From Nocardia carnea (lineage in GTDB: Bacteria; Actinomycetota; Actinomycetes; Mycobacteriales; Mycobacteriaceae), in the NCBI RefSeq assembly GCF_029868325.1, contig NZ_JARWNW010000104.1, forward strand, positions 1 to 64,000: a stretch of 64,000 nt of DNA, written 5' to 3'. The translations under genes were made by a program, and so were the position numbers. The notes beneath the pieces were generated by a model. It was not told where the DNA came from. It made no database searches and worked only from the letters and a program-made list of their open reading frames with translations. Each line of letters opens with the position of its first letter. Position 1 is the first letter of the stretch. This document shows, one piece after another, positions 20,457 to 30,049 of this stretch.

Positions 20457-21299
20457 ATGAAACTGGAAGCCGGGCAGGTCGCTGTCGTCACCGGTGCCGC
20501 GAACGGAATCGGTGCGGCAACAGCCGCCGCGCTGGCCGAACGTGGGCTACGGGTGGTCCTGGCCGATATCGAAGCCGAAGCGTTGGCGAAAACCGCTGCC
20601 GAACTGGGTGACCGGGCGCTTGCCGTGCCCACCGATATCGCCGATATCGAACAGGTACGTGCCCTCGCCGACCGGACGCTCGCCGAATTCGGCCGCGTCG
20701 ACCTGGTTTTCAACAATGCGGGGATGGGCACGGGCGGACCGAGCTGGGAGGTCGCCCCGGCCGACTGGAATCGGGTCTGGGCGGTGAACATCGGAGGAGT
20801 CGTGAACGGTATCCACGTCTTCACACCGCATCTGATCGCCGCGGGGCAGGGGCATATCGTCAACACGGCCTCCCTGGCGGGGCTGACGGTCGGCCTTTTC
20901 GGTGCCCCGTACGCGGCGAGCAAAGCGGCGATCATCTCGATTTCGGAATCGCTGCGCGGCGAACTGGAGCTGGTCGCGCCGAATATCGGTGTGACGGTGG
21001 TGTGCCCGGGGCCGGTGGATACCCGGATGTTCCGGGGACTCGCCGAACTCGCCACTCCGCCGGAGGGTGAGGTACCGGAGTCGGAGGGGTTGCCGCCCGA
21101 GGTGAGGGCAAAGCTGGCGCCGATGATGGAGGCGGTTGCCGAGATGGCGAAGGAGATGATTCCGGCGCCCCGGGCGGCGGAGATCATCCTCGATGCGGTG
21201 GAAGCCGGAAAGCTGTACGAAACCACGCATCCGGATATGGCGGCCGCTGCCCGTGAGCGGATCGACACGATTCTGGAATCTTTCGGCACCCCTGCCTGA
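20457..21299 (+). CDS. Short-chain dehydrogenase/reductase
   Basis: A 280-residue classical SDR. It has the cofactor motif TGAANGIG (about 12-19), an acidic residue in LADIEAE after the second strand (suggesting NAD rather than NADP), NNAG, the catalytic Ser in NTASLAG and YAASK (Tyr/Lys). The longer C-terminus with LAPMMEAVAEMAKEM is as in SDRs of mycobacteria that act on fatty or hydrophobic substrates. The substrate is not known. A GGAGG site precedes the ATG. It is convergent with the acyl-CoA synthetase gene. Confidence 0.85.
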   Translation: MKLEAGQVAVVTGAANGIGAATAAALAERGLRVVLADIEAEALAKTAAELGDRALAVPTDIADIEQVRALADRTLAEFGRVDLVFNNAGMGTGGPSWEVAPADWNRVWAVNIGGVVNGIHVFTPHLIAAGQGHIVNTASLAGLTVGLFGAPYAASKAAIISISESLRGELELVAPNIGVTVVCPGPVDTRMFRGLAELATPPEGEVPESEGLPPEVRAKLAPMMEAVAEMAKEMIPAPRAAEIILDAVEAGKLYETTHPDMAAAARERIDTILESFGTPA

Positions 21300-21309
21300 A
21301 CCGCGACTT

Positions 21310-21336
21310 CGCCGGGCCGGCCACCCCGGCCCGGCG
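21310..21336. terminator. Bidirectional terminator between SDR and acyl-CoA synthetase genes
   Basis: A perfect 11-bp stem CGCCGGGCCGG/CCGGCCCGGCG with a CCACC loop, lying between two convergent genes. Confidence 0.7.
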
Positions 21337-21368
21337 GAGTTCGCCATCGCGTCGGTACCTGCGCGGGA

Positions 21369-23003
21369 TTATTCGTCCATGTCCGCGAGCAGCTCCAGAG
21401 CCTGCTTACGCATCTCCACCTTGCGTACTTTCCCGGTGACGGTCATCGGGAATTCGTCGACCACATGCACATAGCGGGGGATCTTGTACTGCGCCAGCCG
21501 GCCGTCGCAGAATGCGCGCAGCGCCACGGCATCGAGAGCGGGGGCACCCTCACGCATCCGGACCCACACCATGAGTTCCTCGCCGTATCTGGCGTCGGGG
21601 ACACCGATCACCTGCGCATCGAGGATATCGGGATGGGTGTAGAGGAATTCCTCGATCTCACGCGGGTAGATGTTCTCGCCGCCGCGGATCACCATATCCT
21701 TGATCCGGCCGGTGATGGCCACATAGCCGTCGTCGTCCATGATCCCGAGATCGCCGGTATGCATCCAGCGGGCCGCGTCGACGGCCTCGGCGGTTTTCTC
21801 CGGGTCCTCCCAATAGCCGAGCATGACCGAATAACCCCGGGTGCACACTTCACCGGGCTCCCCGCGCGGCAGTGTCCGGCCGCTCACCGGATCGATGATC
21901 TTGACCTCCAGATGCGGACCCACCCGCCCGACTGTCGCCGTGCGCTGGTCGATACTGTCGTCGGCCCGGGTCTGGGTGGAGACAGGTGATGTTTCGGTCA
22001 TCCCGTAGCAGATGGTCACCTCGCTCATCCCCATTCGCTCGATGACCTGCTTCATCACCTCCACCGGACACGGCGAACCCGCCATGATCCCGGTCCGCAA
22101 CGTCGACAACCGGTAGTCGTCGAATCCGGGTTCGGCGAGTTCGGCGATGAACATGGTCGGCACCCCGTACAACGATGTGCACCGCTCCGCCTGTACCGCG
22201 GCGAGCGTGGCCGCGGGATCGAACGCCGGTGCCGGGATGACCATCGTCGCCCCGTGACTGGTGCAGGCCAGGTTGCCCATCACCATCCCGAAGCAATGAT
22301 AGAAGGGGACCGGGATGCATACGCGGTCCTGATCGGTGTAACCGCAGATCTCGCCGACGAAGAAGCCGTTGTTCAGGATGTTGTGGTGGCTCAGCGTCGC
22401 ACCTTTCGGGAACCCCGTTGTCCCCGAGGTGTATTGAATATTGATCGGATCGTCCGCGGACAGCCCGTCCTGTGCGGCGGCGAGCGCCGCGGGGTCGGCA
22501 TTGTGGCCTACGGTGAGCAAGCCGGACCAGTCCGCGCTGCCGAGAAGTACGACCCGTTCCAGCGCCGGGCAACCCGCGCGCACCTCCGCCAGCATGGCGG
22601 CATAGTCCGACGTCTTGAACGACTCCGCGGCGACGACCATCCGGATACCGGCCTGCCGGAGCACGTACTCCAGTTCATGCGCGCGGTACGAGGGATTGAT
22701 CGTGACCAGAACGGCACCGATCTTGGCGGTCGCGTACTGCACGAAAACCCATTCGGGACAGTTGGGCGCCCAGATTCCCACCCGGTCCCCGCGGCCGATT
22801 CCCGCCGCGAGCAACCCCGACGCCAGCGCATCGATCTCGGTCGCCAGCTCGCGATAGGTCCAGCGCCGGCCGCCGGCAACATCCACCAGGGCATCGTTAT
22901 CGGGGAAAGTGGCCACCGTGCGATCGAGATTGTCGCCGATCGCATCCCCGAGCAGCGGCATATTCCACGCGCCGGAGGCGTAGCTCTTCAGGGCTGTACT
23001 CAT
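21369..23003 (-). CDS. Acyl-CoA synthetase (AMP-forming, FadD type)
   Basis: 544 residues from the ATG at 23003, which has a GGAGAGG site. ANL-superfamily motifs: A3 YTSGTTGFPKGATLSH, A5 YGMTETSP, A7 HTGDLGIMD, A8 GRIKDMVIRGGENIYP and the catalytic Lys in TGKVRKVEMR near the C-terminus. It activates a carboxylic acid as an acyl-adenylate and then a CoA thioester. The sequence resembles the medium/long-chain FadD35-like group with the PFYHCFGMVMG segment. The SDR convergent to it could act in the same lipid metabolism, but no operon link exists. Confidence 0.9.
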   Translation of the reverse strand: MSTALKSYASGAWNMPLLGDAIGDNLDRTVATFPDNDALVDVAGGRRWTYRELATEIDALASGLLAAGIGRGDRVGIWAPNCPEWVFVQYATAKIGAVLVTINPSYRAHELEYVLRQAGIRMVVAAESFKTSDYAAMLAEVRAGCPALERVVLLGSADWSGLLTVGHNADPAALAAAQDGLSADDPINIQYTSGTTGFPKGATLSHHNILNNGFFVGEICGYTDQDRVCIPVPFYHCFGMVMGNLACTSHGATMVIPAPAFDPAATLAAVQAERCTSLYGVPTMFIAELAEPGFDDYRLSTLRTGIMAGSPCPVEVMKQVIERMGMSEVTICYGMTETSPVSTQTRADDSIDQRTATVGRVGPHLEVKIIDPVSGRTLPRGEPGEVCTRGYSVMLGYWEDPEKTAEAVDAARWMHTGDLGIMDDDGYVAITGRIKDMVIRGGENIYPREIEEFLYTHPDILDAQVIGVPDARYGEELMVWVRMREGAPALDAVALRAFCDGRLAQYKIPRYVHVVDEFPMTVTGKVRKVEMRKQALELLADMDE

Positions 23004-23195
23004 CACCGGTCCTCTCCCGGCGCCCGCGCGGACGCCTGTATCCGGGGCCGTAGGCGTATCCCGTCCCGCCGCGTGACCCGTTGAGATAGTGATACAGGTC
23101 ACTGCCGACCGGCCACCCCCGAACGGGGGTATAAAGGGCCGCCGTTCGGCAGCCTCCCCGGGCCGCAGGTGCGGGCGGGTACCCCGCCGGATTTC

Positions 23196-24173
23196 CTAGG
23201 TGATGGATTCGCCGTAGCGGGCGGCGATGGCGGCGGCGCGGTTGTGCAGGCGGACGCGCAACGACTGCGGGGCCAGCGCTTCGGCGTCCGGGGAGAGCTG
23301 CCACAGCGCCCATTCGGCATGGCGGGAATCCTGGAAGGTCGCCTCGAGCCGCAACCAGCCGTCGGTGCCGGTTTCTTCGCTGCGGACGGTGAGGGCGGTG
23401 CTCACCAGTTCGTCGCGGCGGGCCGGATCCACCCGTACCAGCACGGTGACCTGGTTGCCGCCCACCCGGAACCGCGTGCTGCGTTCCTGCCAGGCGCTGT
23501 GTAGATCGACCCGGTCCGGTCGCTGGGCGGGTTCGTGCAGTTCTTCGGCGGCCAGTAGCCGCGACAGGCGGTAGGTGCGGTCCGCGCCGGACCGGGTGGC
23601 CAGCAGATAGCCCTGGCCGCGTACCGTGACCAGCCCGATCGGGTCCACGGTGCGCCATTGCGGGGGCTGGTCCACGGCCGCGTAGTGGATACGCAATTTG
23701 TGCCCGGCGAACACCGCACGCCGGACCTCGGTCACCACGGCGTCGGGCACATCGTCGTCGCCCACCCGGCGCGCGAGTAGATCGGTTTCCGGGTCGATGA
23801 GCAATCGTTGGGCTGCTTCGCTCGCGGTGGTCCGGTAGTTCTCGGGCAACGCGTCGACCACCTTCAACATGGCCGATGCGAGCGCCGAGCCGAGTCCGAA
23901 AACCTGGGCACCGCGCCGTGTTCCGGCGACCAGCAGGGCGAGCGCCTCTTCGTGGTTCAGTCCGGTGAGCTCGGTCCGGAAACCGGGGAGCAGTGCGAAA
24001 CCGCCGTGCCGGCCGCGTTCGGCGTACACCGGGACACCGGCCGCGGAGAGCGCTTCGATATCGCGCAGCACCGTTCGAGTGGATACCTCCAGCTCGCGGG
24101 CGAGTGTTGCGGCCGGTAACCGGCCGTGCCGGCGCAGCAACAGCACCAGCGAGACCAACCGGTCGGCGCGCAT
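23196..24173 (-). CDS. YafY-type HTH/WYL-domain transcriptional regulator
   Basis: A 325-residue protein. An N-terminal HTH of the DeoR/HTH_11 type is seen in LARELEVSTRTVLRDIEAL with a GVPVYAERGRHGGF wing. The WYL sensor domain follows (about 145-225), with LRIHYAAVDQPPQWRTVDPIGLV and the degenerate signature GYLLATRSG then RTYRLSRLL. The WCX extension completes it. Such proteins sense small ligands. It is divergent from the RidA-family gene at 24269 (95-base gap), which it probably controls. Confidence 0.85.
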   Translation of the reverse strand: MRADRLVSLVLLLRRHGRLPAATLARELEVSTRTVLRDIEALSAAGVPVYAERGRHGGFALLPGFRTELTGLNHEEALALLVAGTRRGAQVFGLGSALASAMLKVVDALPENYRTTASEAAQRLLIDPETDLLARRVGDDDVPDAVVTEVRRAVFAGHKLRIHYAAVDQPPQWRTVDPIGLVTVRGQGYLLATRSGADRTYRLSRLLAAEELHEPAQRPDRVDLHSAWQERSTRFRVGGNQVTVLVRVDPARRDELVSTALTVRSEETGTDGWLRLEATFQDSRHAEWALWQLSPDAEALAPQSLRVRLHNRAAAIAARYGESIT

Positions 24174-24268
24174 ACCGGGAAATCTACCCGGAATACATGA
24201 CCGAGGATGTCGTGATTTCCGGCGAGACTCGTCGGCGTAGGACTTCCGATGAAACGAATGGAGCTGAA

Positions 24269-24670
24269 GTGACGGTGCAACGCACGGCGGTCAACCCGGT
24301 GGTGTGGTCGGCGGAGCTGGGATTCAACCAGGGGGAGCTCGTTTCCGGGCACACCCGGACGCTTTACTGTTCCGGCCAGACCGCCACGAATCGCGACGGT
24401 AAACCGGAGCACGACGGCGATATGGCGGCGCAGCTGGCGCTGAGTCTCGACAACCTGGAGGCCGTACTCCGCGAGGCCGGTATGGCGGTCGCCGATCTGG
24501 TGCGGCTCAACGTCTACACCACCGACGTCGACCTCCTGTTCCAGCACTACGGTGTGCTGGCGGCGCGGTTGGGCGCGGCCGGGGTCGCGCCGGCCACCAC
24601 GATGCTCGGGGTGACCCGGCTCGCGCTCCCCGGCCAGATGGTGGAACTCGAGGGGACCGCCGTCGCGTGA
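24269..24670 (+). CDS. RidA family protein
   Basis: About 133 residues from a GTG at 24269 with GGAG five bases upstream; an ATG at 24197 in the same frame is an alternative. RidA-fold features: SGHTRTLYCSGQTATNRDGK near the start, QLALSLDNLEAVLREAGM and VRLNVYTTDVDLL, but the classic catalytic Arg of RidA enamine deaminases (in the R(V/A)E segment) is not obvious: the end reads MLGVTRLALPGQMVELE, with one Arg in TRLALP. It is divergent from a WYL regulator. It is an RidA-superfamily member of uncertain activity. Confidence 0.8.
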   Translation: MTVQRTAVNPVVWSAELGFNQGELVSGHTRTLYCSGQTATNRDGKPEHDGDMAAQLALSLDNLEAVLREAGMAVADLVRLNVYTTDVDLLFQHYGVLAARLGAAGVAPATTMLGVTRLALPGQMVELEGTAVA

Positions 24671-24914
24671 GCACATGACGACCGTCGGCCGGTTCGGGGT
24701 GCGGAAGCAGAGCCGGCCGACAGTCCGTGCCCGGGACGTAAGGGCGGGGAAACCGTCGGGACGCCGGCGCCGGGCTTCGGCTCAGGGAACTTACCGATTC
24801 GCTCCGTCGGCATATCGCGCCGTGCTACGTTCTAGAATGAATTTCAGTTTTATCCGTGGCGACCGGTGTCCGATGGAGCGATATCGCGCCGCCACGGATG
24901 GTTGGAAGCGTGAT

Positions 24915-26114
24915 ATGAGAACAGTTCTGTCCCGCCGCGGCACCGGGAAATGGCGTACCGCGATCGTGCTGGCGGCCACGGCCCTGGTCGCCACGGCATG
25001 TGGCGATTCGACCGAGGAACCCGGCAGTGCCGCGCCGGGCGCGCTGATCACCGCCACACCGGTGCAACTGTCTCCGGACTCTGTGGTGCCCGAAGACGCC
25101 CGGACCGAACGCATCACGTATCTTTCGCAATCCGCCGCCGGGCAGGAGATCCTGGTTTCCGGCACGGTAACCGTCCCGGCCGGTGAACCGCCCGAGGGCG
25201 GCTGGCCGGTGATCAGCTGGGCGCACGGCACCACCGGCGTCGGTGATGCCTGCGCCCCCTCGGCGCACAGCGTCGGCGGGCCGGCGCGTGACTATCTGGC
25301 CGTCACCGATCCCGTTATCGCCCGGTGGGTGACCGGCGGATACGCGGTCGTCGCCACGGATTACGAGGGCCTGGGAACGCCCGGCGGACATCCGTATATG
25401 AACGGTGTCAGCGCAGCGCATACCGTCACCGATATCGTCCGTGCCGCGCGTGAACTCGACTCCCGGATCGGCGCGAAATGGGCTGTGGCCGGACACAGTC
25501 AGGGCGGGCACGCCGCCTTGTTCACCGCGGCGCAGGGTGCCGAATACGCACCGGAACTCGACCTCGTGGGCGCCGTGTCCTACGCACCGGGGAGCCGCAC
25601 CAGCGATACCGCCGAATATATGGCGGCCGGCGGCCCCGGGGTGCGTGCGGCACTACCGTTCCTGCCGGTACTGCTGCTCGGCGCCGAGGCCGCGGAGCCG
25701 GAACTCTCGGCCGAGGCGATGATCAGCGATGGGGCGCGGCCGTTACTCGATGTGGCACGCACCGGTTGTATGGACCAGATCAAAGCGGCAGCGGCCGAGG
25801 TGCCGCCCGGTGCTCTGTTCGCGCCCGGTGCCGATACCGCCGCGCTCACCGCGTACTTCGCCGGACAGGAGCCGGAAGAGCTGAACCTCACGGTTCCGGC
25901 GCTGGTCGCGCAGGGCACCACCGATGCCCTGGTCGCCGCACCGATCACCACGCAGATCACCGAGAAGCTGTGCGCGAACGGTTCACCTGTGGACTACCGG
26001 TCCTACGAGGGCGCCGACCACCGTGGTGTGCTCACAGCCGCGGGCGACGATGTCGACGCCTTCCTGAACACTCTGTTCGCCGGCGAGGACCCGGGCGCCA
26101 TGTGTGAAGCATGA
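24915..26114 (+). CDS. Secreted lipase/esterase lipoprotein (alpha/beta-hydrolase, LIP family)
   Basis: 399 residues from the ATG at 24915 with GGAAG six bases upstream. The lipoprotein signal ends at the lipobox LVATACGD. The hydrolase part has YEGLGTPG, the nucleophile elbow AGHSQGG (Ser), a late DALVAA strand with Asp in TTDALV, and a catalytic-His candidate in EGADHRGV, matching Pfam LIP/secretory lipases. It is probably anchored outside the membrane and active on lipid or ester substrates. Regulation is not visible. Convergent ends nearby hold no gene to about 26440. Confidence 0.85.
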   Translation: MRTVLSRRGTGKWRTAIVLAATALVATACGDSTEEPGSAAPGALITATPVQLSPDSVVPEDARTERITYLSQSAAGQEILVSGTVTVPAGEPPEGGWPVISWAHGTTGVGDACAPSAHSVGGPARDYLAVTDPVIARWVTGGYAVVATDYEGLGTPGGHPYMNGVSAAHTVTDIVRAARELDSRIGAKWAVAGHSQGGHAALFTAAQGAEYAPELDLVGAVSYAPGSRTSDTAEYMAAGGPGVRAALPFLPVLLLGAEAAEPELSAEAMISDGARPLLDVARTGCMDQIKAAAAEVPPGALFAPGADTAALTAYFAGQEPEELNLTVPALVAQGTTDALVAAPITTQITEKLCANGSPVDYRSYEGADHRGVLTAAGDDVDAFLNTLFAGEDPGAMCEA

Positions 26115-26440
26115 CGAGGTAGGACCTGAGGTGGTCACCCGCCGACCGCCTGCGCTGTGCCGGGATCCAGGTGACGTCGACCGGGTAGTCGGAGCCGTTG
26201 TCGCCACTCGACGCCGGCTGCTGCTTCGGTGAGAACAGCGAAAAGCCGAGAACCCCGTCGGCGTAGCAGTTGCGGTGCCGACGGGGCGGGGACGTAACCG
26301 TCGGCCGATACGCGGGTGGTTGTCCGGAACCGCAGCGGTCGAGCGCAGCTCTCACCGCGCGGCTGTCACCCGAATGAGCAATTGGGCCGGCATTTTCCAC
26401 GACCCGAAGCACCGGGCTCGACGGTGCGTGGGCGCTCGGA
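26115..26440. other. Gene-free stretch between lipase and methyltransferase genes
   Basis: Between the stop of the lipase gene and the 3' end of the minus-strand methyltransferase I see no gene with a start, ribosome-binding site and protein-like composition. One minus-strand frame is open through it but also runs antisense through the lipase, so it is treated as spurious. Confidence 0.4.
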
Positions 26441-27247
26441 TCAGTCCTTGCGGGCGACCGCGCCGTACGCCCCGGACCGTTCCGGATGTTCGCCGATATC
26501 GTCGGGGTGCTCGGGCCGCCACAACGGGAGGTGGACGAGCCCGGGATCGAGCATCGTCCACCCGGTGAAGTAGGCCGCGATCTCATCCTGGGTGCGGAGC
26601 ACGATCTCCGTGGAGGTCCGGCCGGACAGCTTCTGGGCTTCCAGGACCTCGGCCGGCTGCCCGTCGGCGGTGGCATGGGTGATCGCCAGATAGCTGCCCG
26701 CCGGGACGGCGTCGCCGAGCCGGGCGACGCAGCCCGCCGGGTCGGCATCGTCGGTGACGAAATGCAGGACACCCAGCAGCAATACCGCGATCGGCTTCTC
26801 GAAGTCGATGAGGCTCTTGACCAAAGGGTCGGCGAGGATTGTTTCGGGCCGGCCCGCGTCGGCCTGGACCACGGCCGCGTTCGGGTTACCGGCCAGGATG
26901 GCCGTGCTGTGTGCGACCGCGACCGGGTCGATATCGACGTAGACCACCCGCGCCGACGGATTGGCCGCCTGCGCGACCTCGTGCACATTGCCGACCGTCG
27001 GGATACCGGAGCCGATATCGAGGAACTGTTCGATGCCCTGGTCGGTGAGGAACCGGACGCAGCGGCGCAACAGGTCTCGGTTCGCGCGCATGGTCTCGGC
27101 GACATTCGGGGTGAAGGTCTCGATCTGCTGGGCGAGCTGCCGGTCGATCTCGAAATTGTGCATACCGCCGACGAAGTAGTCGTAGACGCGGGATGCGCTC
27201 GGGCGATCCAGGTCGATACCGTCGGGGGCCCAACTCGGTCTGGTCAT
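26441..27247 (-). CDS. DUF574-type SAM-dependent methyltransferase
   Basis: 268 residues from the ATG at 27247. The N-terminus has the family signature DRPSASRVYDYFVGGMHNFE, followed by GIEQFLDIGSGIPTVGNVHE, VVYVDIDPVAV, and HFVTDDADP. This is the actinobacterial DUF574 methyltransferase family, usually in many copies and of unknown substrate. It is divergent from the GGDEF/EAL gene with a 138-base gap. Confidence 0.85.
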   Translation of the reverse strand: MTRPSWAPDGIDLDRPSASRVYDYFVGGMHNFEIDRQLAQQIETFTPNVAETMRANRDLLRRCVRFLTDQGIEQFLDIGSGIPTVGNVHEVAQAANPSARVVYVDIDPVAVAHSTAILAGNPNAAVVQADAGRPETILADPLVKSLIDFEKPIAVLLLGVLHFVTDDADPAGCVARLGDAVPAGSYLAITHATADGQPAEVLEAQKLSGRTSTEIVLRTQDEIAAYFTGWTMLDPGLVHLPLWRPEHPDDIGEHPERSGAYGAVARKD

Positions 27248-27385
27248 CGGTCGGTATTTCCTTTCGCGCCAACGTTTTCTGCGTCGGCGAAGCCTGGCGA
27301 CCCGGACGGCCGTCATGGTATCCGAAACCGGTGGGAAGTGGGTACGTTCCACATCCGTAGTCGCTTGCGGCTAGCATCGGACCCC

Positions 27386-29518
27386 ATGGGTTGGGATGCC
27401 GGGCCCGGTGCGTTACCCCAGGGCTTGTATGCCGACCTGGCCGGCCGATGGATGACAGCGCTGCGGGAGGGAACGCGCGATCACATCGTGCCGATGAGCG
27501 CCGCCGAAACCGCCGGCTTGCTGACCCGCCTGACGGCCGAGGTCTGTGCGGCCGCCACCCCGCGGCCGGACCCGGAGCGGGCGGCCGCGGCCGGTGCCGA
27601 TCTCGCGCGCGCCCACCTCGTGGGTGATGAGGTATTGGGCCGCAGTATCCACGTTCTCGGCACCCACCTCGCCGGCATCGGTGTCCCGGCACCGCATGTG
27701 GCCGCGACGCTGGGGGCCTTCGCCAACGGCTACCTGCGCGCCTTCCGGGCCTGGCTGCTCGCCGAGCAGGAAAGCGTCCGCACCGCCGAAATCGCGGCCC
27801 GGCGCGCCGCCGAAGAACAGTTGCGGGCCAGCGAAGCACGGATGCGTGGCGTATTCGCGCAGGCCGGTGTCGGTACGGGCCTGTCGGATATGACGGGCCG
27901 GATCATCGAAGTCAATGCGGCGTTCGCGGAGATGCTCGGGTACCGGCCCGACGAGATGTGCGGAATGGTGGTGACCGACCTCGCGCATCCGGAAGACGAA
28001 TCGGGGATGTGGGAGCTGTACGGGGCGCTGATGGCCGGCGGATGCGACAGTGTCCGGCTGGAGAAGGCATACCCGCATCGGGACGGGCACGCGGTGTGGA
28101 CCAACCTGAACGTTTCGCTCATCCGGGACCAGCGAGGCGCCCCGCAGTACACCTTGGTGCTGGTAGAAGATATTTCCGAACAGCGAGCTCTGCAGGCGAG
28201 CCTGCATTACCGGGCCCACCACGACCAGCTGACGGGTCTGGCCAACCGGTCCTATCTGTTCGACGCGCTCGCCGAAGCGTTCACCGCCCCGGACTCGGGC
28301 GTCGGCCTGTGTTACGTGGACCTCGACCATTTCAAAACCGTCAACGACACCTACGGTCACGCGGTCGGCGACGAACTGCTGGTTGCCGCCGCGGCCCGGC
28401 TGCGGGAATGCGTCACCGAGCCCGGGCAGCTGGTCGCGCGGATGGGCGGGGACGAGTTCGTGATCCTGGTGCCCGACCCCACCCACCCCGGCCAGGTGGC
28501 GGCGCTGGCCGAGGCCGTACTGGCCGCGTTCTCCGAACCCTTCGAGATCAACGGTCAGCGCCTGCGCGTGGGCGCCAGCGTCGGTGTGATGGAGGAACGT
28601 TCGGACCGGGCCGACGCGGACGAATTCCTGCAAGCCGCCGACACATCCATGTATTGGGCCAAATCGGCCGGTCGCGGCTGCTATGCGGTGTTCGACCCCG
28701 ACCGCGGCCGCCGCGAGCACGCCCGGGCCGAACTGTCCGCCGCCATCCCCGAGGCGCTGGCCACCGGGGAGTTCTTCCTCGACTATCAGCCGATAGTGCC
28801 ACTGTCCGGGGACAGGATCGACGCCGTGGAGGCACTGGTGCGGTGGCGCCATCCCGACCTGGGAGTGCTCTCACCCGTCGAATTCATCGACCTGGCCGAG
28901 GACGACGGCCATATCCTGGCCCTGGGCGCCTATGTGCTCGGGCAGGCGTGCCGCGCCGCCCGCCGCTGGTACGACCTCGACCCCGAGGGCGCACCGGTCA
29001 TCAGTGTGAACGTCTCCGCGGTGGAGGTGGCCGACCCGTCCTGGCTGGCCCGAGTCGAGAAAACTCTCAGCGAGACCGGAATCCCGCCGCAGCGGCTGCA
29101 ATTGGAGCTGACCGAGCGGGCGTTCATGGCCGACGACGGGGGACCGCTGGCGGCCCTGCGCACCCTGGCGGACGCGGGAGTGCGTATCGCGCTGGACGAT
29201 TTCGGTACCGGTTACTCCAACCTGGCCTACCTGGGCCAGCTGCCGCTACAGGTGGTGAAGCTGGCGGGTCCGTTCGTCCAGCGGATCCGCGACAGCGCCG
29301 GCGACACCGATTTCGTGGTGCTGGAATCGATCGTGGGCTTGACTCACGCGCTCGGCTTCACGGCCACCGCGGAATGTGTCGAAACCCGGTTCCAGGCCGA
29401 ACAGTTGCGGGCACTGCACTGTGATACCGCGCAGGGCTGGTATTTCCACCGGCCGCTGACCGAGGAAGCGGTGACCGAGCTCCTCGAGCGGCAGAGAGGT
29501 GGTCAGCACGAGCGGTAG
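27386..29518 (+). CDS. PAS-GGDEF-EAL cyclic-di-GMP turnover protein
   Basis: 710 residues from the ATG at 27386. Domain order: an N-terminal helical domain (about 1-145), PAS (about 150-265), GGDEF (about 275-440) with HHDQLTGLANRS and an intact GGDEF at 354-358, then EAL (about 450-705) with EALVRW (482-487), ISVNVSA, LELTER, LDDFGTGYSN, a late AEC and a Gln in TAQGWYF. The Lys of the KID motif is kept but the following residues read KLAGPF. No RXXD inhibitory site precedes GGDEF. Both synthase and phosphodiesterase activities look possible. The protein is probably cytosolic, as no membrane segment is evident. Confidence 0.9.
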   Translation: MGWDAGPGALPQGLYADLAGRWMTALREGTRDHIVPMSAAETAGLLTRLTAEVCAAATPRPDPERAAAAGADLARAHLVGDEVLGRSIHVLGTHLAGIGVPAPHVAATLGAFANGYLRAFRAWLLAEQESVRTAEIAARRAAEEQLRASEARMRGVFAQAGVGTGLSDMTGRIIEVNAAFAEMLGYRPDEMCGMVVTDLAHPEDESGMWELYGALMAGGCDSVRLEKAYPHRDGHAVWTNLNVSLIRDQRGAPQYTLVLVEDISEQRALQASLHYRAHHDQLTGLANRSYLFDALAEAFTAPDSGVGLCYVDLDHFKTVNDTYGHAVGDELLVAAAARLRECVTEPGQLVARMGGDEFVILVPDPTHPGQVAALAEAVLAAFSEPFEINGQRLRVGASVGVMEERSDRADADEFLQAADTSMYWAKSAGRGCYAVFDPDRGRREHARAELSAAIPEALATGEFFLDYQPIVPLSGDRIDAVEALVRWRHPDLGVLSPVEFIDLAEDDGHILALGAYVLGQACRAARRWYDLDPEGAPVISVNVSAVEVADPSWLARVEKTLSETGIPPQRLQLELTERAFMADDGGPLAALRTLADAGVRIALDDFGTGYSNLAYLGQLPLQVVKLAGPFVQRIRDSAGDTDFVVLESIVGLTHALGFTATAECVETRFQAEQLRALHCDTAQGWYFHRPLTEEAVTELLERQRGGQHER

Positions 29519-29577
29519 CGGCCGCCGGCTGTTGCGCTGCTGTGGTGGTCGAACACGGCCGCGCGGATACTCGAGGT

Positions 29578-29901
29578 ATGGCGCGATATGAATCGCAGGC
29601 ACAGCCGCAGTGGCGCGGTACGGGCCATCGGAAGTTTCCGCTGGCCGCCGAGGTCGATGGGCACTGGTGGGTGTTGCGGCTGAACCCGTTTCCCGACCAC
29701 AGCTTGTGGACCCTGTTCGTCGACGGCATCGCCCGCTATGACCTCAACGATGCGCCGCCGAGCTGGGGCGTTCTCGCTCCGGCCGCCGCGCCTCTGCTGG
29801 ACCCGTGGACCGCCGACAGTTTGCTGGCGCCGCTGCGTGGTTTCACGGTGTACGGCAGTGAGGCCGGGAAGCCATGTGACGACCTGTTCTGCTGCGGCTG
29901 A
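29578..29901 (+). CDS. Conserved actinobacterial protein of unknown function
   Basis: A 107-residue protein from the ATG at 29578. It has many aromatic residues (HWWVLRLNPFPDHSLWTLF), two separated Asp/Gly turns and an unusual C-terminus ending CDDLFCCG. No family is recognised. It has no signal peptide. It follows the GGDEF/EAL gene by 59 bases on the same strand and may be cotranscribed. Confidence 0.55.
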   Translation: MARYESQAQPQWRGTGHRKFPLAAEVDGHWWVLRLNPFPDHSLWTLFVDGIARYDLNDAPPSWGVLAPAAAPLLDPWTADSLLAPLRGFTVYGSEAGKPCDDLFCCG

Positions 29902-30049
29902 TCCCGCGGCCGGTTCTCAGGAAGGCTGCCGGTTCCCAGCCGACTCCCAGCCGAGTGCGCAGCGTGGGCACAGGAAAGCGAACTACCGTCGCAGACATCG
30001 GAAAGCCGGTCACTCGATCGGCGAAAAATACGGTGTGACAAGGAGTTCC

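Noticed and set aside
24269..24670. Calling the RidA gene a proven enamine deaminase
   Set aside because: The signature around the catalytic Arg is not clear, so only the fold is reported.
26115..26440. A minus-strand frame with a plausible-looking peptide between the lipase and methyltransferase genes
   Set aside because: It has no start codon with a ribosome-binding site, and the same frame runs on antisense through the lipase gene, which is a composition effect in high-GC DNA.
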